From positions 9,052,001 to 9,116,000 of the forward strand of contig OW051495.1 in assembly GCA_932521035.1 (NCBI GenBank): a DNA stretch of 64,000 nt, written 5' to 3'. A program made the position numbers and the translations under genes. Position 1 is the first letter of the stretch, and each line of letters opens with the position of its first letter. The DNA comes from Oscheius dolichura. Lineage: Eukaryota; Nematoda; Chromadorea; Rhabditida; Rhabditidae. This document shows positions 47,513 through 56,403 of this stretch, piece by piece. The notes under the pieces are model-generated. The model searched no databases, was not told where the DNA came from, and was given only the letters and a program-made list of their open reading frames with translations.

Positions 47513-48044
47513 ATGAGAAGCACTGTGATCTACTGTCTCCTTATTCTGTCGACTACAGTATCCAGCCAAGCCGAAGGTAAGTACTTTTAAGTATCTTTTC
47601 ACATATTTTAACAGGCAAAGCATTTTAATGCGTTTTAATGCTTTGCCTGCTAAAATATGTGTAAATAATATATATATGCGCTGGACTCCAGGTCTCTCGA
47701 AAGTAACAAAAGTCTCTTTAGATCTATGCGCTGGACTCCAGGTCCCCCGAATTATGGAACAAGGCGTGGCTGACGGCCCATGTCCTGCCAACAATATTAC
47801 AACTCGAAGGCCCACATTGGTTCGATATGAGTTTGATAGAGCTTGCAGGCTACTTGTACTTGGATGCGAGAAACTGGAAATCAGCAATACTCTAGGAGGC
47901 ACGTGTGACAGCGATTATCAAGAGGCCGACATATTCTATTACAAACCCCTAACTGTCGTTGATGACGGACTCTGGATGGCGAGCTATAAAACTCCGTTTG
48001 GCGCTTCCTGGTCGGCTGTTCATCGGCTTCGCTGTAGTCAATAA
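47513..48044 (+). CDS. Cys-rich secreted protein, type B copy 1
   Basis: Leader (MRSTVIYCLLILSTTVSSQ) in exon 1, then a domain exon starting DLCAGLQVPRIMEQG and carrying GPCPANNITTRRP, CRLLVLGC and a final HRLRC. TAA at 48042-48044. The intron (about 47578-47717) is longer than in the paralogue at 51848. It contains a 25-bp-arm hairpin and a duplicated copy of the start of exon 2. Head to head with A copy 1. Confidence 0.8.
47606..47670. repeat. Inverted repeat (hairpin) in B copy 1 intron
   Basis: Arms of about 25 bp (CACATATTTTA[A/G]CAGGCAAAGCATT against its complement) with one mismatch and a loop of about 11 bp. It lies just before a direct duplication of ATGCGCTGGACTCCAGGTC (about 47677 and 47726). 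Confidence 0.85.
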
Positions 48045-48267
48045 ACAAATAAAGTATTTATTTGAGTTGTAACATCTTGTAAAAGGAGGTACTTCATGTC
48101 TTGTGATATTATAATAGGGAACGAATCTATCGTATAAATAAATAATAATCGTCTCGGAACCAAGGAGCGAGCGGTCCAACTAAGAATCCCCTCGACTATA
48201 GAATAACAAAATAAACTGTAGTAAAATGCGGACACAATAAAGTTTTATTGGCTATGAGTAAAGAACA

Positions 48268-48649
48268 TCAAGGAGACACGCATCCGATGGACTTGATGGC
48301 CTTCTCGGTCCCGTAGAGATAGAACTGTCCATTCCGACAGACATTCTTACTGAGAATATCGTCATATTCGATACACTCGTTGGTGGTGGTGATGACTTGA
48401 TAGAGACGGCACCCTCCGAAGATATAGAAACAGCTGTCTCCCTCGGTGGATCGGACAGTGAACAGGACGGTGTTGTTGCTTATCCGAGTCGGGCAGGTGC
48501 TGTCTCCTACGGCTGTTCGGGGCACGAAGGGACAGCCGACACACGGGTCTAGAAATAGAAAATAAAGACAGAATACTGTATCCAATACCTTCAGCTTGGA
48601 TTATTCCAGAAGATAGAAGGAAAACTGCGAGAAGAGCTGAAATCCACAT
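48268..48649 (-). CDS. Cys-rich secreted protein, type C copy 1
   Basis: Leader MWISALLAVFLLSSGIIQAE (ATG at 48649), 40-bp intron, then a domain with eight cysteines spaced C-x2-C-x12-C-x20-C-x6-C-x11-C-x11-C-x18-C, beginning DPCVGC and ending IKSIGCVSP. This is the clearest representative of the domain shared by types A-D. I see resemblance to nematode secreted Cys-rich (C6/DUF281-like) domains but cannot confirm the family. Head to head with the D gene at 48821. Confidence 0.82.
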
Positions 48650-48820
48650 TCTGCGATAGTCTGACAGTTTTCAATCAAAGCGGAATGGGCTATAAAACCA
48701 CAGAACTTGATTAAAATTATGATCAACTTTTTAGTTATGGTCTGTGGGAAATGTGCGAAATAAGATTAGAGAAAGGAAAAATGTAAAGTTTCATACTACT
48801 GTCATTTCATCTTGGGAGGG
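48650..48820. promoter_or_regulatory. Bidirectional promoter of C/D pair, copy 1
   Basis: 171 bp between the C (-) and D (+) start codons. Blocks conserved in order with 53297-53494 and 39951-40137 are TCAATCAAA.CG(A)AATGG, TATAAAA on the C side, TTGATTAAA.TTATGATCA, and TGTGGGAAAT. Conservation outside coding DNA suggests function. Confidence 0.6.
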
Positions 48821-50758
48821 ATGAGACTGATATTGCTCGTCTTGCTTATTGGATACGTTTCAACGGATTCAGGTTCGCTTGGTTGCTACATGTGCTTTTG
48901 AATTCTCTCTGTCCTCTCTGGAAATCTCTGCCGCATGTCTAAAAATAAACACCGTTTTCGTTCAGATCCATGCGACGATTGTTTCTTGCCCGATGCATTT
49001 GCTACTGGAGATGGTGACTTATGCCAAAATGCACAGAACGACACCACATATGCTCCTATCCTCATGAAGTACTCCCTGGGAGAGTATTGTTACCTACAGA
49101 TGATGGACTGTCCAGCCTATGATGTAATTACCGGCTCGCAGTGCATTGGAATTCTTCCACCACAACAATCTCTGCGTTGTGATAATGGCAAATTCATAGC
49201 TTCCGGACCGATTAAAGGATATCCTATCGATAAAATTCGATGTAATCCAGCTGCCTATATTACTCCTCCGCAGGTAGTATCCTGTGATGAATGTATTCTT
49301 CCTGCTGTTTTATCAGCCGCGGACACCACTAGTTGTGGTAGTGCTGGCTCAACTACGGATACTTTACAAATGACGAAGACTTCAAACGGAACACACTGTC
49401 TTCTTATTCTAGCAAACTGTGGAAGCTACGACTTGGTTACTGGCTACGATGCGGTTGGAACTTGTAGAATAGAAGAAAATGTAGTCGGAATCTGTGAAAA
49501 TGGCCGCTTCAAATTGAACGGACGGGAGATTTACAAAGCTCGCTGTGCTTCATCGTCCTCTGCACGTAATTCGCATCTCAAAAGTGGGACTTTTTGAACA
49601 TTTATAGCAGAGTGTAATGGCGACGACTGGGAATATAACTGGATGACGGATTCCTACTTCAAACTCGTACAGCAGAACACCACTTTCGAGGAAGCAAAGG
49701 CGGGATGTATTGCCGACGGTGGTCAGTTGGCTTCGATTCACAGTCAGGAGGAAAACGACTTTATAGTCAGTGAGTATAAATGAAAACAGGCCAGAGGGGA
49801 ACTTATCACAGAGGAAGGGGCAATTAAACTTGTATACGACATTCAAAGAGTCACTACTTTCCTTTTCAGTCATGGCGTATATGCAGGATGAGGCAGCTAG
49901 CGTCGGACAAGGTATTTTCATATGGCTCGGTGTTGAGTCAGACGGAGCTGGTGGCTTCCGAAATTTAGATGGAACACCGGTAATGAGTAGATTCAACTTT
50001 AGTCGCTCATCTTTTTCAGTTTAATTATTCGTATTGGGATAGCCCGAACCCTAGCGGAGACGGCCCCTGTGTTCATGTAAGTTTTCTTAATAATGCAATT
50101 CGGAGTTTAGATGTACACTGGAATTAATACTTATGACTCTGGACTACCCGGCCAATGGAATGATCTCACCTGTTCTGCTGTCTCGGAGGCGTACGTCTGT
50201 AGAAAGAATCCCCCCTGCTCCTTCAAACCGCTTGAAGACGGAGTAACATGGCAGTCTTGCTTCCCTGGCGGGCCTTTAAAACTAGGAGATAAGGTTGTAG
50301 TCAGTGGGATTGCTCCGCATTGTTGCGGTGCTGGTCGATCTCCTGGAGAGAATGCTTGGACCATCAATTTGTATACATCTACAGGCGAATATGCAATGCA
50401 CATAGTAATAAGCAATCCATTTGAATGGTCTATATTGGTATTCACTTCACGTATTACCGGGGGATGGATAGAGTCGGCTAGATATGACAGTCCAGTAGCC
50501 CCGGAGGCTAATTATACTCTTGAAATGATTAATAATCAAGATCAATTGATGGTAAGGCATTTTTGTTATACTTAATAAATATAATTACAGATTGTATTCA
50601 ATGGGCAGAGTTACGAGACTCATTTCGCCTCTAACCCGGAAAATGACTACTGGAGAATAGGTTTTCAAACCTGGGACGAGACTCCAAAACTCTACAATGT
50701 GGCAGTCATTCGGGATGGAGTAAGAAATGAATTGGAGCTGGGAGAATGTGGCGTTTGA
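48821..50758 (+). CDS. Secreted Cys-rich / C-type lectin / galectin-like chimera, D copy 1
   Basis: Leader MRLILLVLLIGYVSTD, then in order: (1) an eight-Cys domain (DPCDDCFLPD ... DKIRC); (2) a second one (SCDECILPAVL ... YKARC), here in the same exon; (3) a C-type lectin-like domain (CNGDDWEYNW, FEEAKAGCIADGGQLASIHS, FIWLGVESD, YSYWDSPNPSGDGPC, WNDLTCSAVSEAYVC); (4) a galectin-like beta-sandwich (GGPLKLGDKVVVSG, INLYTSTGEYAMHIVI, GGWIESARY, NYTLEMI, IVFNGQSYETHFAS) ending at TGA 50756-50758. The lectin domain keeps an SPNPSGDG loop and WND, compatible with Ca-dependent sugar binding. The galectin part lacks the exact H-x-N-x-R and W-x-x-E-x-R spacing. A secreted multivalent lectin is inferred; the ligand is unknown. 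Confidence 0.82.
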
Positions 50759-50846
50759 ATCCATATATGCGAATAAAAGATTCAATTGATATCCTGTCCT
50801 TCTTGTTAGCTAGCAAGTCTAGCCGAATACTTTGCCTGCCGGCTGA

Positions 50847-51284
50847 CAAGGGAATGTTTTAACTTTAAGTCGACTTCATGACTCGAGACCTATACCGTTC
50901 GAAAGAGCGTAAAAAATTAATATAGCAGTCACCTTCAGATTTTACTCTCGAGTCTCCGTTGAGGTGCACGGAGGTCGAGAAAAATTGCAGAAATAACCCC
51001 AGACTTGTCAAATGCCAAAGCGGTATTACAAAAAAAGCGGTGGCCGAGTGGATAGCGCACTCGCCCACATTTTTTTTCTCTTCAAGTTCGAGTCCCGGAC
51101 TTGGCCATATTTTTTTGCTTTTTTTGAATTTGGTTTTCGTCAAACTATTGTTGTAAGCGTGGTCAGAAAATGTTCTGGATCTGGCTGTTCTACGCCCTTC
51201 TTCGCCGTCTGCTCTTATTCCCGCTGTTCCCGGCGTTTTAGGTCTCGAGTCATGAAGTCGACTTAAAGTTAAAACATTCCCTTG
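50847..51284. mobile_element. 438-bp inverted-repeat element with tRNA-like boxes
   Basis: Perfect 44-bp terminal inverted repeats (50847-50890 and 51241-51284, outer end CAAGGGAATG) flanked by TGA on both sides (50844-50846, 51285-51287), consistent with a 3-bp target duplication. The interior has no transposase frame. It holds a tRNA-like piece: A-box-like TGGCCGAGTGG at 51041-51051 and B-box-like AGTTCGAGTCC at 51085-51095. Confidence 0.85.
51037..51110 (+). ncRNA. tRNA-derived sequence, Pol III A and B boxes
   Basis: Starts GCGGTGGCCGAGTGG with a possible D-arm (GAG/CTC) and a B box 33 nt downstream, but the T-stem and acceptor stem do not pair well. Not a functional tRNA; more like a SINE or a captured tRNA gene. 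Confidence 0.45.
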
Positions 51285-51359
51285 TGAGCATCAGCTTTTC
51301 GGTCAGAAATTCAAAATTAATGAAACAATTTATTTTGGGCAGCCAGTCAAACAATGAAG

Positions 51360-51712
51360 TTACCAATTACAACGAATTCCATTTGGTTTTTCGTAGATAG
51401 TCTGGGAAGTGCCATACTCCGAATACTCGCAGGTACCATCATCAAATTGAAGATCATATCCGTTACAGCCAGCTGCATCGTCGAAACACAACTCAGCACC
51501 AGCACGATAATTGTCCCTATAACGATGTGTGATTGTTGTTACACGACGTTTTGTTGTAAGTTCCGCATCAAAACAGGCAGTTGTAGCAGTTTGTGGGATG
51601 ATCACAGTTTTACCACAATCTACAAAATAGTTATAAGGGAAACGGTTGCTTAGATACCTCCGTCAGCATTCACGGAAAAGATAGCAAGTAGTAGGAGATA
51701 CAGTATGAGCAT
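51360..51712 (-). CDS. Cys-rich secreted protein, type A copy 2
   Basis: Leader from ATG at 51712 (MLILYLLLLAIFSVNAD), intron, then a domain exon (DCGKTVIIPQTATTACFD ... AAGCNGYDLQF ... GIRCNW, TAA at 51360-51362). Same exon layout and C-terminal RCNW as copy 1 at 46999-47361, but clearly diverged in the middle and with an insertion before the CNGYD motif. Head to head with B copy 2, 135 bp apart. Confidence 0.82.
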
Positions 51713-51774
51713 TCCTATCAACGAGAGGAGAATAGATTAGTGAATGAATTAATGACTCTTAAAACGGTGAGAAT

Positions 51775-51795
51775 GGGGGGGGGGGGGGGGGGGGG
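51775..51795. repeat. Poly-G tract (21 G)
   Basis: Homopolymer in the short A/B copy-2 promoter region. Its length may be unreliable in an assembly. Confidence 0.9.
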
Positions 51796-51847
51796 CGGCA
51801 CTTTAATTAAAACTAATCCAATAGAGGAGCGATATCTTTTGAGTATC

Positions 51848-52235
51848 ATGCGGGCGATGAAGATCCTCTATCTCTTTATCCTGATAGCTACAGTATCCTG
51901 TCAAGGTATTTTTGCCTATTAATGTGTTCAATATTCACTCTAATCTTCCAGATCCATGCGAAGGCTTGCTGCTACCTGAAATTGCAGAGCAAGGGGTAGC
52001 TTATGGCCCTTGCCCGGCTAATAATATTACGACGAAGAAACCCTCAATCATACGATACCCGCAAAATGGGAATTGTTGGATAAAGGTGCTTGGATGCAAC
52101 ATTGTAGAGTATAGTTCATCGGGGGATCTGAATGGAGAATGTGGCACGTGGTACCAGGGCTTTGGACTCAATGTCGATGGAGTTTTCCACTTTATCTCGG
52201 GCGATCCCATCTATAAACTTCGTTGTCTTGCATAA
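51848..52235 (+). CDS. Cys-rich secreted protein, type B copy 2
   Basis: Start at 51848 (or 51857) gives a leader (MKILYLFILIATVSCQ). A 46-bp intron leads to a domain exon starting at 51952: DPCEGLLLPEIAEQGVAYGPC, PANNITTKKPS, CWIKVLGC, IYKLRC, stop at 52235. It corresponds to copy 1 at 47513 with a normal short intron. Confidence 0.82.
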
Positions 52236-52669
52236 AAGTTCATTGATTACGAATTAAACATTTACTTCTGTACCTTCTTAATATTCCAACCAGCGGGCCT
52301 TCGGCAGCCTACGGCTGTCGTAACTCGACAACTTATCCGTTTCGATCTGTGGTGGCCCTTTCCGCTATTCCGCCGACGATCGCCTGCAGCGGCGCCCGGA
52401 TTAAGAAATTGTTTATCCCTTTGAAAGAGAAAAATGCATATAAAGTTTCAATTTTGTATTGCGAATTTCATCCGACGCGCGTCCAAGCAAACGCCTGTTT
52501 ATGCGCCCGTTTGATTGCATTTTTCTCCCGATTACGGCATTTTCAGTAAAAACTAAATAATGTATGTTGATCAGCGAAACTAGCGTTATAAAACAAGACC
52601 AATTACAACAAAATTCATGATAATTTCGAAAAATCGGGTACGGTAGCAAAAGCGGTCATACTGCCCCTT
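52236..52669. other. Intergenic
   Basis: Between B and C copy 2. No coding support. The GC-rich start (CGGCAGCCTACGGCTGTCG, 52310-52325) contains a short palindrome. Confidence 0.4.
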
Positions 52670-52816
52670 TAATCTCCTAAGCCTAAGTTTTGTCGAAATC
52701 TTGTCAACCTTAATCCCCTAAGCCTAAGTTTTGTCGAAATCTTGTCAACCTTAATCCCCTAAGCCTAAGTTTTGTCGAAATCTTGTCAACCTTAATCCCC
52801 TAAGCCTAAGCCTATG
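52670..52816. repeat. 41-bp minisatellite with telomere-like hexamers
   Basis: Three full 41-bp units (starting 52670, 52711, 52752) and a partial fourth (52793). Each unit contains CCTAAGCCTAAG, two and a bit copies of GCCTAA, the complement of the nematode telomeric TTAGGC. The last unit ends in a longer run (CCTAAGCCTAAGCCTA). Units 2-3 are identical. Confidence 0.9.
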
Positions 52817-52917
52817 ATACGGTCCCTTTAAACAACCCTATCCAGAAGGATCTTCTCGTTTAAAAATATCCAGATAACTGTGTGGAGAATGAAGCTTTAT
52901 TTCAACCAAAAAAAAGT

Positions 52918-53296
52918 TCAATGAGACGCGCATCCGATGGACTTGACGGCCTTCTCGGTCCCGTAGAGATAGAAATTTCCATCACGACAGACATTTTTGC
53001 TTACAATATCGTCAAACTCGATACACTCATTTGTGGTTGTAATGGCTTGATAAAGAAGGCATCCGCCGAAGATATAGAAACAGTTGTCACCCTCGGAAGA
53101 GCGTATTAGAAATAGAGCGGAATCATTCTTTAATACTGGAGTGGCGCAGGTTGTGTCGTCTTCAGAAGTCATAGGCACATAGGAACAAAAGGCACAAGGA
53201 TCTGAAAATAGAGAATGAGCTTCTAATTTCGGAAAAGTTACCTTCTGCTTGAACTAATCCTGTTGACAGGAGTACGAGAAAGGCTAGCATCCACAT
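52918..53296 (-). CDS. Cys-rich secreted protein, type C copy 2
   Basis: Leader MWMLAFLVLLSTGLVQAE (ATG at 53296), short intron, domain exon DPCAFCSYVPMTSEDDTTC ... NVCRDGNFYLYGTEKAVKSIGCASH, stop at 52918. Same cysteine spacing as copy 1 and about three-quarters identical by eye. Head to head with D copy 2. Confidence 0.82.
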
Positions 53297-53494
53297 GTTT
53301 GAACAGTGATTCTACTTTCTAATCAAAACGAAATGGATCATAAAAGTCATTAATAGATTTATCAGGGAGGAGATTTGATTAATTTTATCAATTGCTTCAT
53401 TAGAGAAGCCATTGTCTATGGGAAATTCGTTTAGAAGCAGATTGGAAACGAAATTATTAACAGTTTCTCCACCTTACCGTCGTTTCACTGTCGA
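53297..53494. promoter_or_regulatory. Bidirectional promoter of C/D pair, copy 2
   Basis: Shares the ordered blocks of copy 1. It additionally contains two GATA-type sites (TTTATCA at about 53358 and 53388, i.e. TGATAA on the minus strand), the core bound by intestinal GATA factors in nematodes; regulation by these is inference. Confidence 0.55.
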
Positions 53495-55475
53495 ATGGGA
53501 TTGTTACTACTCATTTCTCTACTGATATCGGTTTCAGCTGTTCCAGGTTTGTGTTCTTTCCTCGGTCTGTGTTGTCCCTACAGTATCCCCAGCAGTAAAG
53601 TGTTTCAGATCCGTGCAGCGATTGCCCATTACCGAATGGATTCACTGCAGAAGACGCTTCATTATGTCAAAATGTGCAGAATGATACCACATATGCCCCT
53701 ATTCTCCTGAGACATGCGTATGAAAATTACTGTTACCTACAGCTGATGGACTGTCCAGCCTATGACGTGGTCTCCGGCTCCCAGTGTGTCGGCATCCTTC
53801 CACCTCAACAAGGGCTCCAATGTGTTGATGGTAAATTTCGCACAGCTGGAATGACTATGGGATTTCCTATTGATAAATTTCGGTGCAATGAAGATGCCTA
53901 CATTACTCCTCCACCAACTTCTGGTTAGTTTTTTCTTGTTTGACAATCTTTGGGAAAATCTCTTCAAATATACAGAAAAAAAAACGGATTACAGTATCCT
54001 GTGATGAATGTATTTTTCCTGCTGTTTTATCAGCCGCGGACACCACTAGTTGTGGTAGTGCTGGCTCAACTACGGATACTTTACAAATGACGAAGACTTC
54101 AAACGGAACACACTGTCTTCTTATTCTAGCAAACTGTGGAAGCTACAACTTGGTTACTGGCTACGATGCGGTTGGAACTTGTAGAATAGAAGAAAATGTA
54201 GTCGGAATCTGTGAAAATGGCCGCTTCAAATTGAACGGACGGGAGATTTACAAAGCTCGCTGTGCTTCATCGTCCTCTGCACGTAATTCGCATCTCAAAA
54301 GTGGGACTTTTTGAACATTTATAGCAGAGTGTAATGGCGACGACTGGGAATATAACTGGATGACGGATTCCTACTTCAAACTCGTACAGCAGAACACCAC
54401 TTTCGAGGAAGCAAAGGCGGGATGTATTGCCGACGGTGGTCAGTTGGCTTCGATTCACAGTCAGGAGGAAAACGACTTTATAGTCAGTGAGTATAAATGA
54501 AAACAGGCCAGAGGGGAACTTATCACAGAGGAAGGGGCAATTAAACTTGTATACGACATTCAAAGAGTCACTACTTTCCTTTTCAGTCATGGCGTATATG
54601 CAGGATGAGGCAGCTAGCGTCGGACAAGGTATTTTCATATGGCTCGGTGTTGAGTCAGACGGAGCTGGTGGCTTCCGAAATTTAGATGGAACACCGGTAA
54701 TGAGTAGATTCAACTTTAGTCGCTCATCTTTTTCAGTTTAATTATTCGTATTGGGATAGCCCGAACCCTAGCGGAGACGGCCCCTGTGTTCATGTAAGTT
54801 TTCTTAATAATGCAATTCGGAGTTTAGATGTACACTGGAATTAATACTTATGACTCTGGACTACCCGGCCAATGGAATGATCTCACCTGTTCTGCTGTCT
54901 CGGAGGCGTACGTCTGTAGAAAGAATCCCCCCTGCTCCTTCAAACCGCTTGAAGACGGAGTAACATGGCAGTCTTGCTTCCCTGGCGGGCCTTTAAAACT
55001 AGGAGATAAGGTTGTAGTCAGTGGGATTGCTCCGCATTGTTGCGGTGCTGGTCGATCTCCTGGAGAGAATGCTTGGACCATCAATTTGTATACATCTACA
55101 GGCGAATATGCAATGCACATAGTAATAAGCAATCCATTTGAATGGTCTATATTGGTATTCACTTCACGTATTACCGGGGGATGGATAGAGTCGGCTAGAT
55201 ATGACAGTCCAGTAGCCCCGGAGGCTAATTATACTCTTGAAATGATTAATAATCAAGATCAATTGATGGTAACGCATTTTTGTTATACTTAATAAAAGTA
55301 ATTACAGATTGTTTTCAATGGGCAGAGTTACGAGACTTATTTCGCCTCTAACCCGGAAAATGACTACTGGAGAATAGGTTTTCAAACCTGGGACGAGACT
55401 CCAAAACTCTACAATGTGGCAGTCATTCGGGATGGAGTAAGAAATGAATTGGAGCTGGGAGAATGTGCCGTTTGA
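53495..55475 (+). CDS. Secreted Cys-rich / C-type lectin / galectin-like chimera, D copy 2
   Basis: Leader MGLLLLISLLISVSAVP, first eight-Cys domain (DPCSDCPLPNGFTAEDASLC ... DKFRC) clearly diverged from copy 1, then an intron (about 53923-53992) absent from copy 1. From 53993 on it is nearly identical to copy 1 (constant offset 4717): second Cys-rich domain (one Asp to Asn change), C-type lectin domain, galectin-like domain, TGA at 55473-55475. Only a handful of differences are seen in about 1.47 kb, introns included. Domain functions as for copy 1. Confidence 0.82.
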
Positions 55476-55593
55476 ATTGTATCTTTTATGTGAATAAAAG
55501 ATTCAATTGATATCCTGTCCTTTTTGCTAGTTAGCAGAACTGACAAAACACTTTTTTATTGGCAGAACGACAAGTTTGTACGCAAAAAAATGT

Positions 55594-55615
55594 TTAAAGG
55601 AACCCTGAGGGACCC
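55594..55615. repeat. Single MITE end
   Basis: TTAAAGGAACCCTGAGGGAC matches the terminal sequence of the MITE at 58639. No matching opposite end was found nearby, so it is a solo or degenerate copy. It abuts the truncated gene that follows. Confidence 0.5.
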
Positions 55616-55628
55616 AGGCGGGTTACAG

Positions 55629-55898
55629 TAGCAGAGGAAAACGTGACAGTGAAGTTGACCTTTTCATACAAAGCGAAAAATAGAACCGTGATCTTACAGA
55701 GTGCTGTAAGTTCAATATCTCCAAAAGAAAAGAATAATTTAGGAGGAAGATAATATCGGCTTTGATGAGGCATGCGGTCGTATTGAATTCCCTGATGTAT
55801 ACACATGTAACAGTGATGGCCAATGGGAGATGCTGGATAGGGGCGTTGCAGCCGTGCCAGAAGCACAATGTATTTATATGAAAAATGATGTATGCTAA
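55629..55898 (+). pseudogene. 3' part of another secreted Cys-rich gene
   Basis: Two exon-like pieces join: about 55629-55705 (VAEENVTVKLTFSYKAKNRT, after GGTTACAG) and about 55737-55898 (EEDNIGFDEACGRIEFPDVY ... CNSDGQWEM ... AQCIYMKNDVC, TAA at 55896-55898), followed by AATAAA at 55911. No leader or start was found; the 5' side is occupied by the MITE-end sequence. Probably a truncated relative of the local Cys-rich genes. Confidence 0.5.
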
Positions 55899-56403
55899 AA
55901 TTCGCCAAGAATAAAGTGTTGATGTTTCAATGCCCTATTTTTATTGTGAAAAGTGGCGAGCACAACTGGATCATTTCTATGCAATTAGAGGCATCAAAGA
56001 GACAGCCTTTGTATCCCAGGAGATACCCGAATTACCAAAGGCGACAGAGAAAAAAGTGAACATCAGAATAAAAGCCCTGGGAGGAGAGTTTCATATAAAT
56101 ATGTCAAGAGAAAAATCCGAAAAAAATTTACTTTCCTGGTAGTTTGAGATATCACTGCCGTGGCTTGTGAAGGGTCTGTCAACGAACAGTGACAAGTCAT
56201 CGAAGTTCTTCCCCCACCCTCTGTGGTTGTCTTTTTCGATCCCAATTTATCCTTATCACTACTTATCAAAGATTAACGAGCAGGACACGCCGTTTAGAAG
56301 CTGAACCCCACCCTAAATATCACGTCATGTTACGGTGCATTAAGATAAGAGAGATAGAATAAAAAGGAGGTCGCCCCGGACAATCTTCACATCTCTTCAA
56401 GCG
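55899..56403. other. Intergenic
   Basis: Open frame 55930-56142 (+) has no recognisable feature. Confidence 0.4.

Noticed and set aside
49550..49996. Minus-strand 148-residue open frame, present identically at 54267-54713
   Set aside because: Identical only because the DNA is a recent conversion tract; it is antisense to the C-type lectin exons and has no features of its own.
51037..51110. Functional tRNA gene
   Set aside because: A and B boxes are present, but the acceptor and T stems do not pair, so only a tRNA-derived sequence is claimed.
55930..56142. 70-residue plus-strand open frame
   Set aside because: No leader, domain or conserved neighbour; not distinguishable from chance.
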